DNA of 64,000 nt from Saccharina japonica (GCA_008828725.1 MEHQ01003926.1:7553-71552), one strand, 5' to 3'; shown: positions 53,271 to 63,661, numbered from the stretch's first letter. Numbers and translations: made by a program. Notes: generated by a model not told the origin, from the letters alone.

Positions 53271-53353
53271 TACCACTCTGTCCAGAAACATAAGCCCCTC
53301 TTTTATTGAATATGAATGTACACACGGTGCTTATATTTCTGGACAGAGTGGTA
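53271..53353. mobile_element. G-MITE, copy 2
   Basis: TACCACTCTGTCCAGAAACA at the left and ATATTTCTGGACAGAGTGGT, A at the right; 83 bases bounded by TA. The TIR of about 24 bases is nearly perfect. Size and TA ends suit a Tc1/mariner-type MITE. Confidence 0.85.
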
Positions 53354-53369
53354 TCTAACTATACTCTGA

Positions 53370-53510
53370 AACAAATTGCAACACGAGAATGAAAGTACAC
53401 CGAATTTGGGTTAAGGAGCCCGATCCTTCAGAAAACATTTCAACTACCAAAAAGTGTCACTGGGACCTCTATCGTAGCACGCGTCTATCGTAGCGCGCGT
53501 CACTTTGGTT
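53370..53510 (+). mobile_element. E element, right half, abutting an exon
   Basis: GAATTTGGGTTAAGGAGCCC, CTACCAAAAAGTGTCACTGG, GACCTCTATCGTAGCACGCG. Its terminal CTATCGTAG(C)GCGCGTC is doubled and stops about 10 bases from the coding exon. Confidence 0.75.
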
Positions 53511-53518
53511 GTACTCGC

Positions 53519-53704
53519 CTCCGCGTCCGTGACGCCGTCGATGACGATGACGCCCTCCTCCGCCGTGTTTCCGTTGTTGTCGCCCTCGTACAGGATGAAG
53601 AAGGTGAGGGCCGGGCCTTCGGCGTTAAAGGTGCCGGAAAGGGTAACCCCGCTCTTGACGAAAACGGGTCCGTCCAGGAAGTAGTTGCCCTCTTGCATGT
53701 TGAT
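53519..53704 (-). CDS. exon of a secreted-type beta-helix-like protein
   Basis: The acceptor is AAAACTACTGTAG before 53704. The exon is 62 codons, phase 0, and the likely 3' border is GAG before GCGAGT (a GC-type donor) at 53518. Codons have strong C/G third positions. The codons read EGNYFLDGPVFVKSGVTLSG, then LTFFILYEGDNNGN, then EEGVIVIDGVTDAE. The pattern L-x-x-P-V-x-V-x-S-G-V-T-L-x-G is typical of the first rungs of right-handed beta-helix (pectin-lyase-fold) proteins. Brown algae have many of these in cell-wall alginate metabolism. That assignment is inference. No further rungs were found downstream, where E elements occupy the DNA, so the gene may be broken. Confidence 0.6.
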
Positions 53705-54361
53705 CTACAGTAGTTTTTCAGTTTTGGTATATTATACCAGGTATATATTTATATAATATGTCGAGAAAAAACCGACAAAACCATTAAAACAAAAAATATG
53801 AAAAAACAAAAATGGTTGGGAAAAAGCGGAGGAAGGAGCGGGGAGAGGGGGGGGGGGGGGGGAATAGAGGTAGTAAGTGATAATTGATTGGGTCTCCGAA
53901 ACACTGCTTTGTCTATGTATGCGTATGTTCCGTTCTGGTGTTATCCCGAATGACCTTTACTAAACAAAGGCGTATCGCTTCTTCTTCTACGTTTGGTACT
54001 CGAAGTCAGTCTCAACAGCTCCATTTCGAAGCGTTTTCTAAAACGATAGCCGGTTCTTAGTGATGCCGCGTGCCGGAATTAGTTTCTCTTCATGTACATG
54101 CCCCCCTTGCCTCCAAACGAGGCGGCGAGCTGGCGCGTTCCACCACGACGATGGTGGTGCTGCGCTCTTATTTCCGACTGTGTGGTGGGCATTTTGGTAC
54201 ACTGAGCATCAGACAGCGGATGACCGATATACGGCAGATCGCGTGCCGGAATTAGCTCTTAAAACACAAACGAGGCTACGATCGTGGTCCCAGTGACACT
54301 CTCTGGGCATGCATGCCATTTCCGACTGCGGTGGGATTTTGCAACGGAGGAATCACCCAAA

Positions 54362-54612
54362 CGGCATGCTACGAAAGAGGTGGTGCACCCTACTTTTTTT
54401 TTCAAGAGGGTGGACCAGTCACTTGAGGACCTCTACATTCCACACCCAAAAACTGTTTCAGAATGAAACTGGGAAAACGTACAATGAAAAAATCGTGCAG
54501 AAAAATAGTGGAATTCCGACGATTTTTGGTTAATAAGGAGCCCCTTCATTCAGAAACGTTTTCAGCCAAAAAGTGCCACTGGGACTACCTCTATCGCACA
54601 TAGCACGCGTCC
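54362..54612 (+). mobile_element. E element, full copy
   Basis: GGCATGCTACGAAAGAGGTG, GTCACTTGAGGACCTCTACA, TTTTTGGTTAATAAGGAGCC and GACTACCTCTATCGCACATA, GCACGCGTC. Confidence 0.8.
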
Positions 54613-54654
54613 CAACATCGATTGTTTGGGCACACATCGTTTTCCTATAGGACC

Positions 54655-54926
54655 AGGCGACGAATGCTACGATAGAGGTGCACCGTGATTTTGCTGCCTT
54701 ACAAGGGTGGTCACTTATTGTCACTTGAGGAGCTCCATACCTCACCCGAAAATCGATTCTGCAAAAAACCAAAAGTGCTACCCGACCAACAATTCCACGA
54801 GCTAGGTATACCATCGAAATTATGGCAACACAAGAATGAAAGTCCGACGAATTTGGGTTAAGGAGCCCGATCATTCAGAATAAAAAAAACAGCCAAAAGT
54901 GCTACCTCTATCGTAGCACGCGTCCA
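54655..54926 (+). mobile_element. E element, full copy (near consensus)
   Basis: GCGACGAATGCTACGATAGA, GGTGCACCGTGATTTTGCTG, TCACTTGAGGAGCTCCATAC, AATTTGGGTTAAGGAGCCCG, GTGCTACCTCTATCGTAGCA and CGCGTC. One of the two best copies. Confidence 0.85.
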
Positions 54927-55307
54927 CTGGCAGGGCCATGGTACACCGCATCGGGTGAAGTGGACCGTTTCGTTTTTTTTTTTTTTTTCCGTTTTGGGTG
55001 AGGATGTATAGAGCTGTTCAAGAGAAGAAGGAGCGTGAGAAAATCGCGGGTGCCCCCACCCACTAGCGCCTTATTATAGTTAACAGCTGAAAAGGGCGGT
55101 CAACCCCACGGTAGGGGATGGTAATATTTTTTTCTGAGATCAACATCTATCTCTCACCCGAAACAAGAGTTCGACGAAAGATTATTCGTACAACCCGACC
55201 GAGATCTCTACCAGTGCTAGTCCTACAGCAGCAGCACAGGCAGTAGTACTAAATGGTAAAATAAGTACGACAAAATAGTAAAAAATAAATACGATACCAC
55301 AACCCTG

Positions 55308-55390
55308 TACCCCGCTGTCCCGAAATATAAGCACATTTCACACACGAATATTGTCTAAAAACGATTCTTATATTTGAGGACAGAGTGGTA
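55308..55390. mobile_element. G-MITE, copy 3
   Basis: TACCCCGCTGTCCCGAAATA at the left, CTTATATTTGAGGACAGAGT, GGTA at the right; 83 bases. Confidence 0.8.
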
Positions 55391-56470
55391 GTTATTAACT
55401 GGAGGGGCCAAACTGAGCCAGACAATGTTGAGCCAAACCGTGCCCCGGTCCTGTGGGATGTCCCAGCTGTTTGCATGCCGGTCCGAACTGAAGCAACTTA
55501 AAATGCTAACAACTCAATTTTGAAGTATATACATTTCAGGATTCATACAAATTGTGTTTTGGGATGTGGGGGACCCCCTTGTGAAAAATAAGCCTCTTTT
55601 GAGTTTCGACGAGAAGCGGCGCTCATTATTCGCAACGGAGTTGAAAGGGAGGCGTGTGCCACAGTAGGGGTAGCACCTAACTGTACCACTTTATGACGCT
55701 CTCTCCCTCGATCGAGGAGCTGTATACCTCGTACGTAGTTTACGCATCAATAATGTTTTAGCAAAGCACAGGCACGTTGTAGACTAAGGTCCGATACACC
55801 ACCACAAGTTGGGCTTGGTATGAAAACATCAATTGTTTTTCGTAAACACGCACACAGGATCCAGATTCTTCAAGGAAACTGCAGTAGTTCATCCGCCGAG
55901 GGGCCAAGCCGGCGATAAATAGTTAGCGCTCAAATGGTGCAAACGATATCGCAGATCCTTGGCTCGTGGGATGAACGAGGTCAGCTATTGGTAGTAGGCG
56001 CACAAATAAATACGTGGCAAGTTTGACTGTGGTGGGGTCAGTGATAAACCAGCACTATGGCTCGAAGTTGCGCTCGGGTTCGAATCTAGGCCTGCTGGTG
56101 GTGTGCTTTTATTTTGCGCACAGGACCTTTTCTACCATCAGTCGCTTTCCGTCAGCGAGAGGGAGGGAGGGAGAGAGAGAGAGGGCGACGTACGAGTAGC
56201 AAATTTCGATTAAAATGGACGAGCAGCTAGCTTCTCGTACACTTTTTAATTCTACGTGCGAAGCAAAACTAGTCAAAAGCACAAACCAGGGGAAGAGGGA
56301 AGATACGACCCCTGTTTCAAACGTTTTTTTTGTCCAGCAAACTCTTCAGCGGAAACCCTCCTGTGGCATGAGCTGGGAAGTAGAAGAAGAGCGATGAAAA
56401 CAAAAGAAGCAAAAAGCTGGGGTCATCGGCACATACATACACACACGTGGTCAACGCGAGAAGAGTTCAC
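55391..56470. other. stretch without a supported gene
   Basis: A B-box-like word GCTCGGGTTCGAATCTAGGC at 56082-56101 has a poor T-stem, so no tRNA is called. Plus-strand open frames (56014-56199, 56215-56397) have no motif or splice support. Confidence 0.45.
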
Positions 56471-56477
56471 TTGGTAC

Positions 56478-56640
56478 TGACATAGACGGTGGAATCGTCG
56501 AGTTCTCCGACGCAGTCCGTGCCGTCGTACGTGGAGCCTTTGGCCTCGCAGATTGTCGTCATGATCTCCTCTTGCTCGGAGACACCGTCCCCGATGATAT
56601 CGGGGATGACTCCCCATTCCGTCATCGTCGTGGTCACCAT
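56478..56640 (-). CDS. exon of unknown acidic protein
   Basis: A very clear acceptor, a (CT)n tract ending CTTCCAACAG before 56640; the donor is GTACCA at 56477. The 163 bases encode 54 codons plus one base: VTTTMTEWGVIPDIIGDGVS, then EQEEIMTTICEAKGSTYDGT, then DCVGELDDSTVYVS. The two Cys and the acidic composition suit an extracellular protein. Its outgoing phase (1) does not fit the incoming phase (0) of the exon at 53704. Either another exon lies between, or they belong to different genes. The family is not recognised. Confidence 0.6.
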
Positions 56641-56697
56641 CTGTTGGAAGAGAGAGAGAGAGAGAGAGAGAGGCATGCCGACAAGTACAAGCGTGAG

Positions 56698-56972
56698 ACG
56701 CATGCTACGATAGAGGTGCACCATGTCTTTGCCTTACAAGGGTGGTCGCTGAAGGAGCTCTATACCCCACCCAAAAACTGATTTTGGACACAAACACAAA
56801 AGTACTTGTATCCGATAGAAAATACCATGACCTACAAACGATCCGACGAAACATATTGCAGCAGCAAAAAAATGGAATTCGGACGATTTTGGGTAAAGGA
56901 ACCCCTTCTTTCAGAAACGGTTTTTCAGCCAAAAAGTGTCACTGGGACCACTTTCTTCTTAGCACGCGTCGA
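56698..56972 (+). mobile_element. E element, full copy
   Basis: ACGCATGCTACGATAGAGGT, GCACCATGTCTTTGCCTTAC, GAAGGAGCTCTATACCCCAC, TTTTGGGTAAAGGAACCCCT and AGCACGCGTC. It starts 58 bases 5' of the (CT)n acceptor of the exon at 56640. Confidence 0.85.
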
Positions 56973-57278
56973 CGAATGCTACGGCAGAGGAGGCGTGTGC
57001 GATGCTTTTTTTCTCATCAGGTGGTAACTCGAGAGGCTCTATATACCCCACAAACAACAGTGGCTCGTATACGTAGAGGAAAGCCACTGCCGTTATGGAG
57101 GAAATAGACTAAAACTGCTACAAGATGGGACAATCCTGTTCCTCTCAGTATAAAGTGTCGAATGACACTGCAACACTACGTAGCACTGAAATCCCGACGC
57201 TTTTACGTATAGGGACCGAACCCCGTCGACCAGAGATCATTGCAGGCAAAACGTTCAACCTCTAGCATGCCACGCGTC
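56970..57278 (+). mobile_element. E element, diverged copy abutting the previous one
   Basis: GTCGACGAATGCTACGGCAG, AGGTGGTAACTCGAGAGGCT and CAACCTCTAGCATGCCACGC, GTCAG. Head-to-tail with the copy before it, as at 51612. Confidence 0.7.
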
Positions 57279-57299
57279 AGTGCCGGAGTCGTTATCGAG

Positions 57300-58090
57300 G
57301 TTGTTTTGCGAAGCACTTGGGTTCGGAACCCAATTCATTGGGGTTCCTTGTTGTATGTTTTCCTGCCGTATATACAGATGACCCTCATCTATGGGATGGA
57401 AGAACCAGTATCGATTTAAGAGCAGGGAGCGCTGCACGGTGTCGTGACGTGCCCCGGTGTTCCATACTCTTTCTTTCTATACTCGACTTTACTCGCCCCT
57501 GGAGCGACGATACAAACATATCATACATGGCTTATTGTGTATTATCATTATTTGTCATTAAAAGCGGCAGCTTGGCCATTTCAGCTGCAACCTTTATAAT
57601 AAGATATTTTGAAAGTTTTGCTTGTGCAAACACTGTATGCAAGCTACCAATGGGGGGGTGCGCCTAATGGTTTATGAGAGGCTCCTCTCCAGGGGAGCTC
57701 TACTATGGAACAACCAACCAAACAACGGCTTCAATAGAACACCCTACGAGGTCTGCATCGAAAACTATCCACCGAAGACGACAAACGGTATCGAGGGTAA
57801 TACTTATACTGGAGTAGCTTCCTCAGTTGGGAGTGAAGCCCCATCAATCATAAGTTTAAGGAATTTGCTTCCTAGTAAGTATTATTGTTGTTGTTGTATT
57901 CACATTAAACTCGTTTCAGTTGCTAATCCCTGTAGTCTAATCTAGCAAGATCACAACCCGTGGTCACAAAAGTGCTAGAGCCATCAGAGAATCCTAAAGA
58001 ACACGCACACTTGGTAGGGAAAGGGTAACACACAAGCCCGAAGAGGCACACCTAAACTCCCTACAGCATGTTATGCGTGTTCAAAACTGA
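57300..58090. other. stretch without a supported gene
   Basis: A hydrophobic plus-strand frame (57317-57667) lacks splice support. A short F remnant lies at about 57890-57960 (TATTCACATTAAACTCGTTT). Confidence 0.4.
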
Positions 58091-58099
58091 ACTACACGC

Positions 58100-58208
58100 C
58101 CGCAATCTCCATTCGACTACAGCAGCATCGCTGGTTCAGTAGCAGATGTTCGTGATCTCGTCCCGCCCGCCCAGCCAAGAGAGGGCCCATACATGAACAA
58201 ATTCGTCG
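58100..58208. other. coding-like patch readable on both strands
   Basis: On the plus strand one frame reads DYSSIAGSVADVRDLVPPAQ, then PREGPYMNKFVD. On the minus strand another reads DEFVHVWALSWLGGRDEITN, then ICY and a stop. Third-position C/G is slightly higher on the minus strand, the strand of the neighbouring exons. The patch is cut on its right by the E-like copy at 58208. Strand and product are undecided. Confidence 0.35.
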
Positions 58209-58482
58209 ATAGGCGCGTGGTACCAAGTATATCAGGTGAAACACTTTTTGACTGACGAAAACTTTCTCTGAACGACAAGGCGCATCCACAACGAATCGTC
58301 GTCGGAATTTCGTTCTACTTGCAACATTTTCCATTGTATAGTTAGGCCATGGCGCTGATCGGTCATCGAGCAACATTTTTTCCAGTCTCCAAAATCCCTT
58401 TTTGCGTGGGGTTAAGAGGTCCCATACTGTAATCAAGTGATTACCCTCGGACGACAAAACACATGGTGCAATTTTTTCCCGC
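58208..58482 (-). mobile_element. E element, diverged copy
   Basis: GGCGCGTGGTACCAAG, GTGAAACACTTTTTGACTGA, CGATCGGTCATCGAG-type interior and ACACATGGTGCAATTTTTTC. Recognisable in order but poorly conserved. Confidence 0.5.
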
Positions 58483-58688
58483 AAGGAAGTAGCCGGTGTT
58501 TTTTTTCCTATTCGTGTTGCAACACTTTATCGGTGGAGTTTATATAATAGGGCAAAAGGGGTTGTTGCTCATCGTGCTAAGCCATTTGTTTGTTTTCTCT
58601 AGGTCAGTTTTTGGGTCAGATCATGGAGCTTCTATAAACTTAACCAAGTGGGGAGCCTCGTAAACTTAAAAGTGCTACCCGTACCGCT

Positions 58689-59290
58689 TGTACGTACGAG
58701 CTGGTTCAGGCATACCACCCAAAATTTCGTCAGTCACGAATACCGCATGCAATAGCAATTCCAATGGAGGCATGCTACGATAGAGGTGCACCATGATTTT
58801 TCTGACTTCCTCACTTAAGGAGCGTCATACCTCACCGAAAAAATGATTTTGGAGAAAACTAAAAGTGCTGCCGGATGCGAAATCTCATGACCGAAGTATA
58901 CTCTGAAACATTATTCGTCACAAACACGAAAGTCCGACGAATTTGGGTTAAGGAGATCGATTTTTCAGAAAACGATTCAGCCTAAAAGTGCTACCTCTAC
59001 CGTAGCACTAGTCAATGTCACATATTTGATGCTGACCGCCATGAACAGTGGAAGAGGGTGACATCGCCAGTTTTTTGTTGAAGGATCTAGAATTGGCGCT
59101 ACCGTCGAAAATGTGGCCTTGGCCTTCAAAGAAGTCAACAATACGTAGTCAGGCGTTTCCGTAGGAAAAACATGTTTTCCCCTATTTTTTTTTCTGAACG
59201 AGCCGCTTCCAGGTGGTCCAAGGCATGTTTGTACAAAGATTCACGCAAATATTCGAAGATCTGACTGCGTATGATCATATTAAGTCATAC
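58689..59290 (+). repeat. I dispersed repeat interrupted by an E element
   Basis: GAGCTGGTTCAGGCATACCA and CGAATACCGCATGCAATAGC before the insertion, GACCGCCATGAACAGTGGAA and CGAGCCGCTTCCAGGTGGTC after it. The uninterrupted relative is at 18170-18790. Confidence 0.75.
58765..59013 (+). mobile_element. E element, full copy inside I
   Basis: GGCATGCTACGATAGAGGTG, CACCATGATTTTTCTGACTT, GAATTTGGGTTAAGGAGATC and GTGCTACCTCTACCGTAGCA, CTAGTC. Confidence 0.85.
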
Positions 59291-59460
59291 AAGAGCTCCG
59301 CTGCGCGGGCGGCTAACGCCGCCCGCTACGCTCGCGGAAGGAAGAATAGAACCAAATGTGAAAAGCGTAAAAGAGGAACATGTAATGTTTTTGCAACTGG
59401 CGACTTGATAATGCCAAAGAGCTCCCATGTATACGGGCAAAATACAGGACAGAGACAATA
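59285..59460 (-). repeat. J repeat with GC-rich palindrome, second copy
   Basis: GCTCCGCTGCGCGGGCGGCT, AACGCCGCCCGCTACGCTCG, then GAATAGAACCAAATGTGAAA, AGCGTAAAAG and ACTGGCGACTTGATAATGCC. Inverse of about 3085-3270. It abuts the I repeat. Confidence 0.75.
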
Positions 59461-59937
59461 GCTGGTGATTTTTTTTATCTTCCAACACGAAAAACAGTCG
59501 CCCCGAGGAAAGGCAAAGCTTCGCTCGGACGGCAGCCGCCCCGCTTAGCGTTCTCGCGCACTTAGAAAAAGGGCAAAAGAGGTCCACGATTGTGTAAAGA
59601 CCAACCTTGAAAAAAGGCCAAAAGAGATTCATGGTTGCGATTGAGCCGAAATACTTACTCTGTACGCCACTGAACTACAACGCAGTTACCCGTCTACGCT
59701 GTATTGTGATGCAGGAGTACATGGAATTCATATATTGCTGTGGCAAATCAAGTATCATACCTTGTGTACGGCGACAGTCCAGTTACGACCACAAAAAAAA
59801 ACACACACACAAAGAACCCAACAAACGTACAGGCGACTTGGCACAGATGGCAACACAGGATACTCGTAGTTAGATCAAAGTATATAGAATAATATTTTTC
59901 GACAAATACCACCACCGACTGAACTTGGCTGAATGTC

Positions 59938-59943
59938 TTTATT
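59938..59943 (-). terminator. possible polyadenylation signal AATAAA
   Basis: AATAAA on the minus strand, 17 bases after the TAA that closes the candidate terminal exon. Short spacing, so only suggestive. Confidence 0.3.
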
Positions 59944-59959
59944 ACAGATAAAAAAATCC

Positions 59960-60055
59960 TTATAATTCTCGACATACATACTTGGGATCATTGCTAGCAG
60001 CAGCAACAGTGAGGACCTTCATGTTCCGCTCGATGGTCTCGGGGACCACCCACGC
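59960..60055 (-). CDS. terminal exon of the 62-kb gene
   Basis: 31 codons to TAA, reading AWVVPETIERNMKVLTVAAA, then SNDPKYVCREL. C/G third positions hold only up to about codon 16, so the true end could be the internal donor GTATGT at 59981. Confidence 0.5.
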   Translation of the reverse strand, partial: AWVVPETIERNMKVLTVAAASNDPKYVCREL

Positions 60056-62539
60056 CTAGCCACGAAAAAAAACGACCGCGCTCCTTCTGTACCCCGCCCC
60101 TGGCACTGGCCAGCGCCTCCCATATACCCCGGGCTGGTGCCGGGCTCGCAGCGTGTGTCGTGCTCACTGCGGTACACGCCACGAACCAAAAGCGAAATTT
60201 TAAATAAAGAATAAGTACGTTCGTATAAAAAAATGTTTTGTTAAAAAGGTTGAAACTTACAATTTTAGAAAATTAAAAACACAGAAACCGAACTCCGGAA
60301 CCTCGCGCGAAAGCAAATAATTTGCTTCGGCATTAAGGCTGATGAGTGCTGTGAGGTGCCAAGACTATGCCGGAAATCTTTCCGAACCAAGAAGATAAAG
60401 TATGTTATTGATATATGTAACGACCACAATCGATATATTGACTGAAACTAATGTAATTAGGCGAGGCAACGGCCTATTTGTGCACTTTAACCGCACAAAA
60501 GTCAGAATGCCCACCCGTTTTTTTAATTATAGACCTTGATTTTTGGCACACGTGGTTATGCGCCCTACCGAGCCTTGTTACTGATTCTTTTTTTTTTTTT
60601 TTGTGTCCTTTCGCCGGAATTTTAGGATCTCTCAGACCCAAATTCCCCAAAAATTACAACATACAAACAAATTGGACGGAACAAAAAACAAAATCTGTTG
60701 TTGGGTATGGCGGTTGCTCGATTACTGGCTTTTCCACCGATATGGTGGCGGCTTTCATTTATAGTTGGTCGTACGGGGAGATTGGGGTTTATATAGTATG
60801 GCGAGGCATTATGATCTGAGATGATGCCTCGCGTGGGTTGCTGTCTCCCTCCTGGGAGCAGTCTGCGATACAATGATGATGAGACCCGGGCTTTGATAGA
60901 ATGATACTGCTCGTATATGTGTGAGGGGTGCAGCCGGTGACAAACCTGGTGCGGCTTACCTCCTGTGTGTGGTGTTTATGATGGGCCTCTGACAAAACGG
61001 TATTGGCTCACCTGGTGTGTATTTGGTACGTGGTGATACGAGTGTATATTATCTACCACCTTCTCCTTGACGACTCACGGTATAGGCACGTGGCTACACA
61101 GAGCACGTTTGACAGTGGTTATACAAACAAAATCCCATCCGTTAAAGTCTCTGGTAGGGCGCGTAAAACACGTGTGCCAAATTTCAGGGTCTTATCTCCG
61201 AAAAACGGCGTGGACATCGGCCACTGAATACATTTTCGGCGGTATGCTTGAACCAGCCTGTAGCACGCATGGGTCGTGAAACCTGCCTGGTGAAGTTCAT
61301 GTTTCCCGAGCTAGAACCCCCTGCTTCCGAGCAGCAGGCCTCGCCCAAAATCCAATAATGTATGCATTGAACGGTCGTTGGCAGCGTGAACGAATATATA
61401 CTGTAGGTTGTTCGTCAGAAATGAATGGTATCATACCACCTCACTCATAGGGGCTCAACAGCAGTACGAGTGTCTGTCTGCCAAACAATTGCTTTGTTTT
61501 CGAACACCTTTATACTCTGTAAGCAGACAGCTCATCACGCCAGGTGTGGGACCTAGATTCTCTATGTACAGCAGTAGATCGTGATATGTTCAAAGTGCAA
61601 CCCCTGCCGGAAAAACGCCTCTTACCTCGAAGTGTCCGGGGCCGTCGCTGATCAACTCGCCCACCATCTCGAAATCGACAACCCGCAGCGTCGGGTAGTC
61701 GGGGAAGCGCACGAACGTAGGGCCATCCACCGCGATCAACTCAACCGACACCCTAGCGAAACCGGGCACTGACAGGGTGAATGTCTCCCACGTCGTTGGC
61801 CCACCGGCGCTGGTGAATTCCTGCGTGTTTGTTAGAGCGGCGTGGGAGGGGTGGGTGGAGGGAGGAACGGCGGCGTCTCATGAACTTACAGGTACTAAGT
61901 ATACATTTAAACTCTTCTATAAGGGGTGTCGGCGAACAAGCACTTGGGTGTTCAGGGAAGGAGAAGTGTGCATGCGACTGGCACGTGTGCCAATCAAGAG
62001 GCATGCAACGATAGTGGTGGTCCCAGTGACACATTTTAACTGAATTATTTATCCCTGACCCCCGGTGTCCTTAACCCAACATTCGTTGGTGAATACAAAT
62101 CTGTGTTTGTTTTTTCCATAGTAATTCGAGGTATATATACCCGTACGTAGGCATGTGGGATTGCTTCTTTGTCGGGTTTGCACGCTTAGCTCTTCTAAAA
62201 ACCGGTGTTTGGGTGAGAGTCGTATAGAGCTCTCAGATATTTTGGTTTAGAAAAACAAAATAGGTGCTAGCGTACCACTACCGCAGCACACGACACCCCA
62301 CAAAGAACATCGCGTTTGGTACTACAGCGAAACAGCAGGCTGGGAGAAAATTGTCGCGAATCAGGTGTTTGTTTTGGATTAATACTCGAGGCCGGTCGTC
62401 TCACCTCGGTAATGTCTTCAGAGCGGCCAGCGGTAGGGGAGTACTCGACGGCGAAGGTAAACTCTATGTCTGCGGGGAATTTCATCCTGATAGCGGTCAC
62501 GGTGGACGATGGAGTTCTGAACCGGATAAAGTTCATCGG
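59960..62539 (-). CDS. three-exon 3' part of a gene, unknown beta-rich protein
   Basis: Exons 62539-62405 (45 codons), 61820-61626 (65 codons) and 60055-59960 (31 codons plus TAA) are all in phase 0 at every border. They have good acceptors (TGTTGCAG, CACGCAG, GTGGCTAG) and donors (GTGAGA, GTAAGA). The sequence alternates strands: RFRTPSSTVTAIRMKFPADI, FTFAVEYSPTAGRSEDITE, TFTLSVPGFARVSVELIAVD, PTFVRFPDYPTLRVVDFEMV, AWVVPETIERNMKVLTVAAA. AATAAA occurs at 59943-59938, just after the stop, and supports the 3' end. A donor-like GTATGT at 59981 gives an alternative in which the gene continues. The beta-sandwich look and lack of transmembrane segments suggest a secreted or lectin-like module; the family is not recognised. 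The 5' end lies beyond the window, across the CAAA tract. Confidence 0.6.
60070..61600. other. intron or intergenic stretch without a supported exon
   Basis: Within the putative gene at 59960-62539. Open frames on both strands lack splice borders. No clear repeat family except short TACAGCAGTA words. Confidence 0.5.
61626..61820 (-). CDS. middle exon of the 62-kb gene
   Basis: Exactly 65 codons between CACGCAG and GTAAGA. It is the clearest exon in this half of the window: no stop, strong C/G third positions, and mixed globular composition (TFTLSVPGFARVSVELIAVD, PTFVRFPDYPTLRVVDFEMV). Confidence 0.7.
61996..62292 (-). mobile_element. E element, diverged copy
   Basis: GGCATGCAACGATAGTGGTG, GTCCCAGTGACACATTTTAA, GTCCTTAACCCAACATTCGT, AGGTGCTAGCGTACCACTAC, CGCAGCACACGAC. 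It lies in the intron between the first two exons of the 62-kb gene. Confidence 0.65.
62405..62539 (-). CDS. upstream exon of the 62-kb gene
   Basis: Exactly 45 codons between TGTTGCAG and GTGAGA. Begins PMNFIRFRTPSSTVTAIRMK. The acceptor lies only about 40 bases from the kilobase-long CAAA tract, which reads as TTTG repeats on the transcribed strand. Confidence 0.7.
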
Positions 62540-62581
62540 CTGCAACAGGCAAAACAAAACAAAACAAAAAAAAACAGACGC

Positions 62582-63661
62582 ACAAACAAACGAACAAACA
62601 AACAAACAAACAAACAAACAAACAAACAAACAAACAAACAAACAAACAAACAAACAAACAAACAAACAAACAAACAAACAAACAAACAAACAAACAAACA
62701 AACAAACAAACAAACAAACAAACAAACAAACAAACAAACAAACAAACAAACAAACAAACAAACAAACAAACAAACAAACAAACAAACAAACAAACAAACA
62801 AACAAACAAACAAACAAACAAACAAACAAACAAACAAACAAACAAACAAACAAACAAACAAACAAACAAACAAACAAACAAACAAACAAACAAACAAACA
62901 AACAAACAAACAAACAAACAAACAAACAAACAAACAAACAAACAAACAAACAAACAAACAAACAAACAAACAAACAAACAAACAAACAAACAAACAAACA
63001 AACAAACAAACAAACAAACAAACAAACAAACAAACAAACAAACAAACAAACAAACAAACAAACAAACAAACAAACAAACAAACAAACAAACAAACAAACA
63101 AACAAACAAACAAACAAACAAACAAACAAACAAACAAACAAACAAACAAACAAACAAACAAACAAACAAACAAACAAACAAACAAACAAACAAACAAACA
63201 AACAAACAAACAAACAAACAAACAAACAAACAAACAAACAAACAAACAAACAAACAAACAAACAAACAAACAAACAAACAAACAAACAAACAAACAAACA
63301 AACAAACAAACAAACAAACAAACAAACAAACAAACAAACAAACAAACAAACAAACAAACAAACAAACAAACAAACAAACAAACAAACAAACAAACAAACA
63401 AACAAACAAACAAACAAACAAACAAACAAACAAACAAACAAACAAACAAACAAACAAACAAACAAACAAACAAACAAACAAACAAACAAACAAACAAACA
63501 AACAAACAAACAAACAAACAAACAAACAAACAAACAAACAAACAAACAAACAAACAAACAAACAAACAAACAAACAAACAAACAAACAAACAAACAAACA
63601 AACAAACAAACAAACAAACAAACAAACAAACAAACAAACAAACAAACAAACAAACAAACAA
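62582..63661. repeat. (CAAA)n microsatellite, about 1.08 kb
   Basis: About 270 uninterrupted CAAA units after an imperfect start (GCACAAACAAACGAAC). Because 4 and 3 share no factor and no unit makes a stop, all three frames encode Lys-Gln-Thr-Asn on one strand and Cys-Leu-Phe-Val on the other. The long open frames are artefacts. Confidence 0.98.

Noticed and set aside
56030..56110. tRNA gene at GGGTTCGAATCTAGG
   Set aside because: The T-stem has a G-A mismatch and no anticodon arm follows the required spacing.
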